From Lampris incognitus (Eukaryota; Chordata; Actinopteri; Lampriformes; Lampridae), in NCBI RefSeq assembly GCF_029633865.1, contig NC_079220.1, positions 60,132,077 through 60,196,076 of the forward strand: a stretch of 64,000 nucleotides of DNA, written 5' to 3'. Both the position numbers and the translations under genes were made by a program. This document shows, in pieces, positions 52,121 through 62,170 of the stretch. The first letter of the stretch is position 1; every line of letters starts with the position of its first letter. The notes beneath the pieces were generated by a model. That model made no database searches. It was not told the origin of the DNA and saw only the letters and a program-made list of their open reading frames with translations.

Positions 52121-55100
52121 CCTGAGCAGAAAAACTTGACCCTAAACTCAAACACTACGTCAACCAAAACATGTAGCAAGGACCATCCGTTGATTTTTAT
52201 CTAAAACGTTTACTACGAGAAGCTTGGTTCTTTCCTTCAGGAATGCAATTGGCGTGGTTAGCTTGGCTACTGCGAAGACTTAGTCTCTGTTGCTGTGATA
52301 TTCTCTGTGCGATTGACTGCCTGAGCTGATAAAACCCTTATACTAAGTGAAATATGTTGAAAGAGCCGTTCGGTAATTTTATTCAAAATGTTTACTACGA
52401 GTACCTCTACTTTCCATCATAAATGCCATTAGCGTGGTTAGTTTGGCTACAATGAAGTTAGTCTCTGTTGCTATGGTATTCTCTGTGCGATTATCTGCTT
52501 AAACAGGTAACACACTTACCCTAACCATACCAAAACATGTAAGAAGAGCCATCTGTTAATTTTGTCCAAAACTTTCACTTCAAGATGCTCGGTTTTTCCT
52601 TCAAAAATGCCATTGCCGTGGTTACCTTGGCTACCACGAAGAGTTAGTCTCTGTCGCTGTTGTATTTCTGAGAGATTGTCCGCCTAAACAGATAAACCCC
52701 TTACTCTAAGTGAAACATTTAGAAAGCACTCCGTTAATTTCATCCAACATTTTCAGTCCGAGAAGCTCAGTTCTTTCCTTCAGAAATGCCATTGCCGTTG
52801 TTAGCTTCGCTACTGCGAAGAGTTAGTCTCTGTTGCTGTGGTATTCTCTGTGCGATTTGTCTGCATGAGCAGATAATGCCCTTACAACTAAGCTAAATAT
52901 ATAGCAAAAGCCGTCCAGTGATTTTATCCAAAACTTTTACGAGTAGCTTGGTACTTTCCATCAGAAATTCCATTTTCGTAGTTGGCTTGGCTACAATGAA
53001 GAGTTAGTCTTTGTTGCTGTGGTGTTCTCTGTGCGATTGACTGCCTGAGCTGATAAAACGCTAAGTGAAACATGTACAAAGAGCCGTCCATTAATTTTAT
53101 CCAAAACTTTCACTTTGAGAAGCTTCGTACTTTCAATCAGTAATACCATTGCCGTAGTTAGCTTGGCTACTACGAAGAGTTAGACTCTGTTGCTGTGATG
53201 TTCTGTGTGATTGTCTGCCTGAGCTGATAAAATCGTTACACTAAGCGAAATATGTAGAAATGGCTGTCCAGTAATTTTATCCAAAACTTGCACTCCGAGA
53301 AGCTTGGTACTTTCCATTAGAAATGCCGTTGCCGTAGTTAGCTTGGCTACTGCGAAGAGTTCGTCTCTGTTGCTGTGGTATTCTCTGTGCGATTGTCTGT
53401 CTGAGCCGATAAAACCCTTAGATCTAAGCGAAACATGTAGAAAGAGCCGTCCATTAATTTTATCCAAAACTTTCACTCCGAGAATCTTGGTACTTACCCT
53501 CAGTAATGACATTGCCCTGGTTTGCTTGGCTACCACGAAGAGTTAGTCTCTGTTGCTATTGTATTTCTGCGGGATTGTCTGACTGAACAGATAAAACCCT
53601 TACTATAAGTGAAATATGTAGAATAGCTGTCCATTAATTTTATCCAAAACTTTCACTGCAAGAAACTTGATACTTCCCATCAGGAATGCCATTGCTGTAG
53701 TTAGCTTGGCTACTATGAATAGTTGGTCTCTGTTGCTGTGGTATTTTCTGTGCGATTGTCTGCCTGATAAAACCCTTACACTAAGCGAAATATGTAGAAA
53801 GAGCTGTCCAGCAATTTTTTCCAAAACTTTAACTCCGAGAAGCTTGGTACATTCCATCAGGAATGCCATTGCCGTAGTTAGCTTGGCTACCATGAAGAGT
53901 CTCTCTGTTGCTGTTGTATTTTTGCGGGATTGTCCGACTGAACAGATGAAACCCTTACCATAAGTGAAACATGTAGACAGTGCCGTCCATTAATGTTATC
54001 CAAAACTTTCACTCCGAGAAGCTTGGTACTTTTCATCAGAAATGCCATTGCCGTAATGAGCTTGGCTACTGCGAAGAGTTAGTCTCTGTTGCTGTGGTAG
54101 TCTCTGTGCGATTGTGTGCCTGAGCTGATAAAACCCTTACCCTAAGTGAAACATGTAGAAACGGCCTCTGTCAATTTTTTGCCCCGAAAGTATCACTCAG
54201 AAGCTTGGTACTTGAGAAGAGCAGTGCCATTGCTGTGGTTAGCTTGTCTACGATGAAGTAATTCTCTGTTGCTGTGGGATTGTTTGCCTGAGCAGGTAAA
54301 TCCCTTGCGTCAACCAAACCGAAACATTGTAGAAAGTGCATACATTAATAAGAAAGAAAAACTGTCACTCCGAGAAGCTTGGTACTTTCCATCAGAAATG
54401 TCATGGCCATGGTGAGCTTTGCTACTGCGAAGAGTTAGCCTCTGTAGCTGTGAGATTGTCTGCCTGAGCAGGTAAAACCCTTACCCTATCCCAACCGAAA
54501 CATGTAGAAAGAGCAATCCATTAGTTTTATCTGAAACTATCGTTCCATGTTCAGAAATGCTACTGCGAAGAATTATTCTCTGTTGCTGTGGTATTGTGTG
54601 TTGGATTGTTTGCCCGAGCAGACAAAAATCTTAGCCTAACTCATCCCTAACCGAAAGATGTAGAAAGAGTCCTCCATTAATTTTATCCAAAACTTTCACT
54701 CTAAGAAGCTTGGTTCTTTCTTTCAGAAATGACTTTGCCATAGATAGCCTGGCTACTGCTAAGAGTTGTTTTCTGTTGTTGTGGTATTTGTTGTGAGATG
54801 GTGTGACTGAGTAGATGAGCCCAAACCCTACCTCAAGCAAAACATGTAGAAAGCGCTGTTCGTTAATTTTATGCAAACCTTTTACTTTGAAAAGCTGGTT
54901 CTTTCCTTCAGAAATGCAATTGCCGTGGTTAGCTTGGCTACTGCGAAGAGTTTGTCTCTATTGCTGTATTGTTCTTTGTAGGATCGTCTGCTAGAGCAGA
55001 TAAAACCCTTACAACTAAGACAAACATGTAGAAAAAGCCGTCCGTTAATTTTATCTGAAACTGTTCCTCCGAGAAGCTCGGTACTTTCCATCTGAAATGC

Positions 55101-56320
55101 CATTTACGTGGTTAGCTTGTCTAGCGAAGTTATTCTCTGTTGCGGTGGTATTCTCTGTAGGATTTTTGGCCTGAGCAGATAAATCCCATTACTCTTAAGT
55201 GAAACCTGTAGAAAGAGTTGTCCGTTAATTTTAACTGAAACTATCACTCCGAGAAGCTTGGTACTTTTCATCAGAAATGCCATTGCCGTGGTTAGCTTGG
55301 CTACCACGAAGAGTTGGTGTCTGTTGCTGTGGTATTTTCTGTGGGATCGATTTGCCTGAGCTGATAAAACCCTTACCTTAACCCTATCCCAAACCTAACC
55401 AAAAGATGTAGAAAGAGCCAACCCTTAATTTTATCCAAAAGTTTTACTCTGAGAAGCGCTGTACTTTTCCTCTGAAATGCCACTGCCATGGTTGGCTTAT
55501 GTATGCGAAGGTATTCTCTCTTGCATTGGTATTCTCTGTAGGATTTTCTGCCTGAACAGGTAAAACCCGTACCCTACCCCAACCCAAACATGTACAAAGA
55601 GCATATGTTAATTTTATCCGAAACTATCGCTCTGAGAAGCTCGGTACCTTCCGTCAGAAATGCCATTGCCGTGGTTAGCTTTGCTACTATGAAGAGTTAG
55701 TCTCTTTTGCTGTGGTATTCTCTGTGGGATTTTCTGCCTGAGTAAGTAAAACCCTCACCCTAACCAAACTGAAATGCGTAGAGAGAGCATACGTTATTGT
55801 TATCAGAAACTATCACTCCTAGAAGCTTGGCACTTTTCATCAGAAATGACATTGCTGTGCATAGCCTGGCTACTGCTTAGTTGGTCTCTGTGGTGTTCTG
55901 TGCGATTGTCTGCCTGAGCTGATAAACCCCTACCCTAAGCAAAACATGTCGAAAGAGCCATCCGTTAATTTTATTCTCTTTTCACTCCGTGAAGCTCAGT
56001 ACTTTCTGTCAGAAATGCCATTGTTGTGGTTGGTTTGGCTTTCGCAAAGAGTTGATCTCTGTTGCTGTGGTATTCTCTGTGGGATGGTCTGCCTGAACCG
56101 ATAAAACACTTACCCTAACCCAACCGAAACGTGTAGAAAGAGCCATCTGTTAATTTTATCCAAAACTATCACTCCATGAAGCTCTGTACTTTCCATCAGA
56201 AATGTCTTTGCCATGGTTAGTTTGGCAACTGTGAAGAGTTAGTCGATGTTGCTGAGGTATTGTCTGCCTGAGCAGATAAAACTCTTAGCCTAACTCATCC
56301 CTAACCGAAAGATGTAGAAA

Positions 56321-56560
56321 GAGCCATCTTTTTTTTCTTTTTTATGATTAAGAGTTTTTTTTTCACAATAATAAAACATATAAACAAGTATTTCAGTTTG
56401 AAATAACATGGACATTAAATCAGAATACGAACGAAACAAGCACAACCAGACCGAAAATAAATAAAAGATAGGAGAGACATCCTGAAATAATGAAAGAAGA
56501 AAAAAAAAAAGAGGAAAAAACAAACAAAGGAAGAAAAAACATGACTGTGAGCCATCTTTT
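56321..56560 (-). mobile_element. 216-bp retro-insertion with 12-bp target-site duplication inside a satellite monomer
   Basis: GAGCCATCTTTT stands at 56,321-56,332 and again at 56,549-56,560. The 216 bp between do not belong to the satellite, which resumes as AATTTTATCC. The insert starts on the plus strand with a T-rich tract, so it reads 5' to 3' on the minus strand and ends in an A-rich tail. The uninterrupted site would be CTTTT/AATTTT, which fits the TTTT/AA preference of L1-type endonuclease and target-primed reverse transcription. The insert body (a purine-rich 5' part and an AT-rich remainder) shows no protein similarity I recognise. It may be a 5'-truncated LINE 3' UTR, a SINE or a processed transcript. 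Confidence 0.8.
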
Positions 56561-56935
56561 AATTTTATCCAAACGTTTCACTCAGAAAAGGTCAGTACTT
56601 TCCCTCAGAAATGACTTTGTCATGGATAGCTTGGCTACTGTCAAGAGTTATTCTCTGTTGTATTTTTTTTGTGGGATTGTCTGACTGAGCAGATAATTCC
56701 TAACTCAAACCTACCTCAAGTGAAACATGTAGAAAGCGCTGTCTGTTAATTTTATGCAAAACTTTTACTCTGAAAAGCTCGGTTCTTTGCTTTAGAAATG
56801 CCATTGCCATGGATAGCTTGGCTATCGCGACGAGTTAGTCTGTATTGCTGTGGCTCTGTAGGATTGTCTGCCAGAGCAGATAGAACCCTTATCCCAACGC
56901 TAACTGAAAGATATAGAGCCACCCGTTACGTTTAT

Positions 56936-57272
56936 CTACACCTCATCCTAATTTCGGGGATAATTTCTTTAGTTTTCATATTGAGAAATGTTTTTCTAAA
57001 GTGTGAGTCCCGCCACCCACGATGATGAGCTGGGGTGCTTCTTCCTGAGTGCGAAGCAGGTACAGAGAAGTGGTTTAATCACAAGCTCTGTGCTTTTGGT
57101 GACCGTTCAGTGTTCCTTTTATGGGAGCATCAAGGGAAGGAGCATGTTCTGAGTGGTAAAAAGGGAAAAAAATGCAAGAATTCGTCAATTTTATCCAAAT
57201 CTAAACCTTAGTCCTAACCCTAAAAACATTAAATTGCAGAAAAGTACAATTAAAAAAAACAAAAAAAAACAC
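56936..57272 (+). repeat. Truncated B block at the array margin
   Basis: Combines B3/B4 features (TTTATGGGAGCATCAAG, GCATGTTCTGAGTGG) with B5 features (GCGAAGCAGGTACAG, TTTTGGTGACCGTTCAGTG), as expected from an early-branching copy. It breaks off in the A-run, where foreign sequence begins. Confidence 0.8.
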
Positions 57273-57588
57273 ACCCACTCATTAATTTTGTATATAAAAT
57301 GTGTTGCTATATAAAAATCCCAAAATCCAACCCAACAGGCTTGAAAACATAGGAATTGACACCAAGATCAATCAAGCCAAAAAACGACACAAAATATATA
57401 TATTAAAAAAAAAGCCATTTTTGGAGGCTAATTTGACAGCCATCTTGAAAAATGGCCATCTTGGATTTTCAAGTGGCCAATCGGACAGATTTGATTGGAA
57501 GCCTGTGGAGAAGAAATTCACCAAATTTCACGCTTGTATCATAATTTGCACAATTCCACTCGAGTTTGGCTTTTATCCGCTCCACTAT
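57273..57588. mobile_element. Unidentified foreign segment inserted at the array margin
   Basis: It replaces the continuation of a B block and is followed by half a monomer (CAACATATAGAAAGAGCC from about 57,610). The sequence is AT-rich and has two related phrases, GACAGCCATCTTGAAAAATG and GGCCATCTTGGATTTTCAAG, a style common in interspersed non-autonomous repeats of aquatic animals. I found no clear terminal repeats or target duplication, so its class is open. Confidence 0.45.
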
Positions 57589-57740
57589 AACCCAAAACAT
57601 ACCTCAACCGCAACATATAGAAAGAGCCATCTGTACACTTTATCCAAAACTGTCACTCCGAGAAGCTTGGTACTTCCCATCAGAAATGTCATTGCCATGG
57701 TTAGCTTAAGAGTTCGTCTTTGTTGTTGTGATATTTTACA
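57589..57740 (+). repeat. Last partial satellite monomer
   Basis: CAACATATAGAAAGAGCCAT, CACTCCGAGAAGCTTGGTAC and GTCATTGCCATGGTTAGC are monomer parts. After GTTCGTCTTTGTTGTTGTGATATT the similarity stops. This is the right end of the array. Confidence 0.8.
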
Positions 57741-57830
57741 GTATACCCACCAGCAACAAGCTCCCCTCACTACACATACCCAAATAGTGCCCAAACAAAT
57801 TTTAACAAAAATACTTTGGGGGGACATTTT

Positions 57831-58230
57831 GTCCCTGATTTAGTTTGTCTCGTCATAAAGACTGGTTTGTTTGTTCCTGGTTTAGTTTGTCAAGTCATAA
57901 AGACTGGATTATTATTTGTTCCTGATTTAGTTTCTCAAGTCATAAAGACTGGATTATTGTTTGTACTTGGTTTAGTTTGTCAGGTCATAAAGACTGGATT
58001 ATTTTCAGTTTTATTGTCATTAAAAACAATGTGCAAGCACATGTTCCTGAGTTAGGGTCTCAAGTCATGAAGACTGGGTTATTTGCTCCTGATTTAGTTT
58101 TGTCAAGTCATAAAGGCTGGATTATTTTTTTCCCCTGATTTAGTTTGTCAAGTCATAAATACTGGTTTATTGTTTGTTCCTGGTGAGTTTGTCAAGTGAA
58201 AGACTGGATTATTGTTTGAAGCCTGGTTTC
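57831..58230 (+). repeat. 45-bp minisatellite, about eight units
   Basis: The unit GTTTGTCAAGTCATAAAGAC plus TGGATTATT.TTTGTTCCTGATTTA recurs at 42, 45, 45, 80, 43, 45 and 45 bp (GTCATAAAG-type anchors at 57,852, 57,894, 57,939, 57,984, 58,064, 58,107, 58,152 and 58,197). The 80-bp step holds ~35 bp of unrelated sequence around 58,010-58,045. The unit is unrelated to the 180-bp satellite. Confidence 0.88.
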
Positions 58231-58348
58231 TGTCTGATTTATTTTTTTTCTGTACTTGGGTCCATACCAAACCAAGGTCCTAACAAAGATGTGCCCCCTT
58301 CTTTATTTAATAACTGTGTTCCCCAGCTGTGAGAGGAACTTGTATTGG

Positions 58349-58350
<2 letters not shown>

Positions 58351-58437
<87 letters not shown>

Positions 58438-58438
58438 C
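58351..58438 (+). repeat. (GT)40 microsatellite ending in (GC)4
   Basis: Pure GT from 58,351 to 58,430, then GCGCGCGC to 58,438. Alternating purine-pyrimidine DNA of this kind can form Z-DNA. The tract is probably length-polymorphic. Confidence 0.97.
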
Positions 58439-58465
58439 AACATGGTATTTGATAGATATAATAAA

Positions 58466-58620
58466 TAGAGTATAGAGCAGAGAACATAGAGTATAGAACA
58501 TAGTATAGATGTAATATAATCGTTAGATAGTATAGAGCAGAGAACATAGAGTATAGGACATAGTATAGTTAGATATAATCGATGGATATAATAGTATAGA
58601 GCAGAGAACATGGCAGAGAG
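58466..58620 (+). repeat. Short 60-bp minisatellite, about 2.6 units
   Basis: TATAGAGCAGAGAACATAGA starts at 58,471 and 58,531. A third unit (TATAGAGCAGAGAACATGGC) starts at 58,595. Between them lie related TATAG..ATATAATCG stretches. Confidence 0.85.
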
Positions 58621-58624
58621 AAGT

Positions 58625-59225
58625 TGATTTGATGATATGCTTTTTGGTAAATAATTTTATTAGCCACACGAGCAAAACCGGTGGAATTATTTTTTGCTAC
58701 TGTTTGATTCTGCAGCACAATATATACATGTACAACAACAGACACTCCACAAATCATGAACAATACAGTTACACAATAGCAGAAATAAACGTATCCGGTA
58801 TAACAGGTGAATGGTGGTATTTATGCCAATGGTGTGTGAGGATGGGACTATAGGGAGGAATTCAGAGTCTTGATGGATAGGGAGAAAAAAACTGTTTGCA
58901 AAGCGTGTAGTCTTAGTTGACAGTGACCTGTAGCACTTCCCTGAGAGAAGGAGCTGGAAGAAGTGATGAGCAGGATGTGAGGGGTCGCAGGTGATCTTTG
59001 CTCGCTTTACAGTCCAGTTAGTATGTAGAGATTCAACTGAGGGGAATGGGTTGCCTATGATTTTGGATGCCTTGTTGATAATCCGCTGCAGTTTTTTCGT
59101 GTTTGACTGTCTGTGCTGCTGTACCATACGGTAATACTGTAATAGAAGATGTTATGATGGACTCGGGTAATGGCTGAGTAAAATGACGAGCAGTAGATGT
59201 TTGATCCGGTACTTTTTTCACAAAT
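58625..59225 (-). mobile_element. LINE fragment, C-terminal end of the reverse-transcriptase ORF
   Basis: The frame 59,127 to 58,687 has KKLQRIINKASKIIG and then DPSHPAHHFFQLLLSGK followed by CYRSLSTKTTRFANSFF. This order is familiar from the C-terminal end of fish non-LTR retrotransposon ORF2 proteins (usually ..DPSHPGH.LFQLLPSGRRYRS..). Only this last part of ORF2 is present, so the copy is 5'-truncated. The remaining ~60 residues of the frame (to 58,687) look like 3' UTR read through. The exact LINE clade is uncertain. Confidence 0.75.
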
Positions 59226-59284
59226 GTTATTTATTGAAATTTTACAATCAAAATGTTATACAGACATATATAAGTCAGTTTATT

Positions 59285-59780
59285 GGTCCACTTCATTCAA
59301 ACATGAAACCTACCGCTAAAATTTGGTGTCATCTTTGACCAGTGTCTTTTGATCACCATGTTACTAAGGTTGTCCAATCCTGTTTCCTTCAGCTACAAAA
59401 TATTGCAAAAATCCCTTTTAAAGACATCGAAAAATTAATTCACACTTTCTCCCTTCTAGATTAATGTAACTTTCTCTACTCTGGCCTCAACTATGCTACT
59501 TTAAATCATCTACAGTTGGTTCAAAATGCAGTTGCTAAACTAACTAGAACTAGTTGTAGGTCCCATATTACCCCTATTCTTGCATCTCTTTATTGGCCTC
59601 CTGTGAAGTTCAGAATAATCTTGAGTTTATTGATTACATTTAAAGCACTGCATGATCTTGCCCCCAGTTATATTTGCGATCTTCTCATTTCACTTTCAGA
59701 CCACTCTGATCCTCAAACCTCAGTTATATTTCCCTCAAAGCACAGACACAAGTGGCTTTCTCGCTACTGGTTTATTTGAA
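59285..59780 (+). mobile_element. LINE fragment of CR1/L2 type, thumb and C-terminal part of reverse transcriptase
   Basis: Residues LNHLQLVQNAVAKL, then HITPILASLYWPPVKFRI and TFKALHDLAPSYICDLL are the standard run in CR1/L2-type LINEs of fish (HLQLVQNAAARLLT.., HITPVLASLHWLPVKFRI). Upstream, VIFDQ and AKIPFKDIEKLIHTF also fit, with an in-frame stop at 59,462-59,464. The similarity ends after the KHRHKW region, before the usual ..LWNSLP motif, so both ends are missing. The copy is dead. It lies head to head with the LINE piece at 58,625-59,225. Confidence 0.82.
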
Positions 59781-61640
59781 AGTTGTATTCGCCTCCAAAT
59801 CCACCATGAAAACTGACAGTATTAATGACCCATGAAGACCATAATAGCTTCACATGGAAAAAATGGTATACGCTCCATGTTGCGTAACATATATTGAAGT
59901 AACATACAGACAAAGAAAATGCCTATGACCCAGAAAATGGGTTAGAAGGCAAACTGGGCTAAATCTAAAATAGGTTTGGCTAAGGAGGCATTGGAAAAGA
60001 ATATTATTCAGACCAACAATATTATAAAAGAGAAACGGCCGGCATTTATTAAACATATTAATAACAACATAAGTGCACTTTGAATGGTCAATAAGGAAAA
60101 GAATAAGGGTCAAACCCCTTTTGGTTTGTCTGTAATGTCTTTTCAGTGTGTAGACTCAGAGCTCTGGTCAAAAAGAGAAAATATGAAAAGATAAAAGTCT
60201 GAAGCTACCTGGGTAGTGTGTGTAGTGTTCATTCACAAAAATGGAGATCTCCAAAACGGTCTTGTCTGTCTCTCCTGGTCGTCCTCAATGGAGAAGCAAG
60301 ACGCCACTCTTCCACGTGCTGTCTACGCCTCGTGGGTCACAGGGCTTGCTGCTCCCTTCTCTTGGGGAAGGAATCCAGTACACAAAAAAACCAACCTGCA
60401 TACCGCAGGGTAGAAAATAAGTGTCTGCTCTCTAAAGCACCAGTTCTAGAATATTTGAATCAATCTTTCACATTCCCAAATAATGGAATTAGGAAACAAA
60501 ACGAAGGTAGTGAAGGTCCTTGCAGCTAACAAGTACAAATCACAGCGGAATTGTATAAATTTCACATTCATATTAAGCTATAGGATATGGGCTATCTGAA
60601 AATCCTCTGATTGGTTCTTGTAATGAAATGTTCTAGGTTCTCTTCAGTTCTAGGCCTAACAGGCCTACACATTATAAGACCACTACTATGCTACTACAGT
60701 GCATGGATAGAAAAAAGACAAACATGGCTAAACTAGCACATGGTTAGCTAGTGTAGAAACTCACTGAAGAATCCGGGCAAATAAAGAACCGGTTTCCAAG
60801 CAAGCATTCCTCTGCAATCCAAACGGGATTAATTAATTTAAACTGGTAAACTTAAATGAGTAAGGGTAACAAAGGCATACATTTTATATCTCTGTTCCAG
60901 CTTCTGCGAGTTGGACTTTGGTTCATTCGTCTGCAGCTCAAGAAAGGTCTGCAGTCAATCTTTTACTTTCGTTCTGATCTGACAAGGCCTGGTAATTTTC
61001 CATTTGGACAGGCTGCTAGCGCCCTCCACAGGGGACTGCATGGACATGCATTAACTCTTTCTAGGGCAGCTAAAATCAGGGGGGTTACACCTCGTTGGCT
61101 GCATGCTACGACAGGGAAGTCGTCAAATCTTGTTTGTAAATATTAACTTCTCAAAGTTCGCTATATACGACAAACTTTCATTACACATGAAGTCTTGTTA
61201 GTTGCTTGCTTGCGGAGATCTTCCCTTCATCTAACTTATGTGAAAGAAACCCAACAGGATTTGCCCCTCAACATTAAAATCGGCTGTCGAAATAAGTCTC
61301 AATACAAATCATAGTTGCATGTAATACAATAATTGCTTGCCGGTACTGCTTAAGTCTTCCTGATGTATACGTATGTGTACATAACCTTAAGCTGAGACTT
61401 CAAAATTATAGTACTATTACTTGTAATAAATGAAATGATATATACATAACATGCAGTTCAAATGAACTCTCAATCACAACATTGGTCTTGGAAAAGGTAG
61501 ACGAATATTACAAATTATTTAAACATGATGGCATCAGTCTTTTATCTATTGCTTATTCCAACTGCAAAACAAAATATGACTTTTTAATGGATTCCCACGT
61601 TTGACTTCTGTTTTGTTTTTTTTAGCTTGGTCTGTTACTA
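59781..61640. other. Unassigned flank, no recognisable gene
   Basis: About 1.9 kb without satellite, clear repeats or recognisable protein similarity. It holds two overlapping short open frames at 60,216-60,529 and one of 96 codons at 60,856-61,146 (begins MSKGNKGIHF, has a basic middle, no motif I know). Neither shows enough to be called a gene. The stretch lies between a LINE body without its 3' end and a LINE-like 3' end at 61,735, so it may be one or more later insertions. Confidence 0.4.
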
Positions 61641-61644
61641 CCGG

Positions 61645-61647
<3 letters not shown>

Positions 61648-61699
<52 letters not shown>
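61648..61699. repeat. (TA)n microsatellite, about 26 units
   Basis: Uninterrupted TA from 61,648 to 61,699, flanked by CCGGTTC and TTAAAAAAG. Confidence 0.96.
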
Positions 61700-61704
<5 letters not shown>

Positions 61705-61734
61705 AGATTTCATTCACTTTATGTATTTGTTCGC

Positions 61735-61815
61735 ATTTTGTGTATGTAATGTAAAGCACTTTGTAACGGTGTTTAACAGTGATATAAATCAAATGATGTA
61801 AATAAAATTTTGCTT
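61735..61815 (+). mobile_element. LINE/SINE-like 3' end
   Basis: GTAATGTAAAGCACTTTGTA followed by ATATAAATCAAATGATG and TAAATAAAATTTTGCTTGC resembles the common fish LINE (L2/CR1-like) tail with TGTAAAGCACTTTG..ATATAAATAAA and a short simple-repeat end (TTGCTTGC). No coding part is attached. It could belong to the LINE piece at 59,285-59,780. Confidence 0.5.
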
Positions 61816-61819
61816 GCTT

Positions 61820-62170
61820 CAAACTAATGGGACTGTGTCCAGATAGATGGGGTTTCCTCAGTTTTAGGTAGTAATTGTCGTCTTTATGCTTTCCACAGAT
61901 ACTGTTCTCTGGCCATGACAATTGCACTCCTTGTCGGCCGGTTTAATGATCCGTCTGTTATCGAGGAGTTCTGATAAGGCTCTGTCTTTTGTACTATTAG
62001 GTTTTACTACATGCTGTATGCGGAAGAATTTGTCGAAATAATTCAAATTGGCCACTGAGGGTCGCGAGTTCCGCCAGCAGCGTGCTGTTAGGAGTCTATT
62101 CCGACTTGGGAGTGAATGGCAGGGGCTCCGCATCTGTGCTGTCCTTGTAATACACTGCTAGTTTCAGTCT
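61820..62170 (-). mobile_element. Penelope-like retroelement fragment, N-terminal part of reverse transcriptase
   Basis: The minus strand shows ALSELLDNRRIIKPADKE. The IKPADKG-type motif preceded by an LxxLxxNxxIIIKPADK context is characteristic of Penelope-like element reverse transcriptases. The sequence upstream of it (towards 62,170) also has the flavour of the N-terminal segment of these proteins. The copy is broken and incomplete, and the catalytic and GIY-YIG parts are not seen. It probably forms one element with the SGNH-like ORF at 62,533-62,793. Confidence 0.55.

Larger units (their letters stand above)
1..57740. repeat. Satellite array of 180-bp monomers organised into 13.7-kb higher-order repeats
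   Basis: Seen directly: motifs such as GTCTCTGTTGCTGTGGTATT, GAAACATGTAGAAAGAGCC and GAGAAGCTTGGTACTTTCC recur about every 180 bp from the first bases to about 57,740. Larger blocks recur at 13,743 bp. Monomers are head to tail on one strand except for one inverted monomer in most cassettes. The array is already under way at position 1, so its left end is outside the window. Every open frame of 60-203 codons in this span is a by-product of the repeat and none resembles a protein family I know. A nucleosome-sized monomer with higher-order structure is typical of centromeric or pericentromeric satellite DNA. The chromosomal position here is inference. Confidence 0.97.
51610..57740 (+). repeat. 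Degenerate right edge of the satellite array
   Basis: It starts with the HOR phase marker at 51,610 but no longer follows the HOR order beyond about 52,300. Monomers remain recognisable by GAGAAGCTTGGTAC and GCCATTGCCGTGGTTAGC. They vary in sequence and spacing, and some are shortened. It holds two decayed B blocks (51,655-52,120 and 56,936-57,272), a 216-bp retro-insert and a ~315-bp foreign segment. The last recognisable satellite sequence fades out near 57,740. Confidence 0.88.

Noticed and set aside
1-57740. Many open frames of 60-203 codons on both strands as genes
   Set aside because: They repeat with the satellite, shift with every small indel, lie opposite each other on both strands, and resemble no protein family.
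1-57740. Regularly spaced repeats as a CRISPR array
   Set aside because: Repeat units are 180 bp, adjoining and degenerate, without unique spacers, in eukaryotic-type DNA.
57816-58055. 80-residue frame with a 15-residue repeat (VCQVIKTGL..) as a repeat protein
   Set aside because: It is the translation of the 45-bp minisatellite. Units with other lengths break the frame and nothing supports expression.
58239-58611. His-Thr and Cys-Val repeat frames over the GT tract
   Set aside because: They are mere translations of the (GT)40 microsatellite.
60856-61146. 96-codon frame as a host gene
   Set aside because: No recognisable domain, no splice or promoter context that I can support, and it is surrounded by repeat remains. 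It is kept only as part of the unassigned flank.
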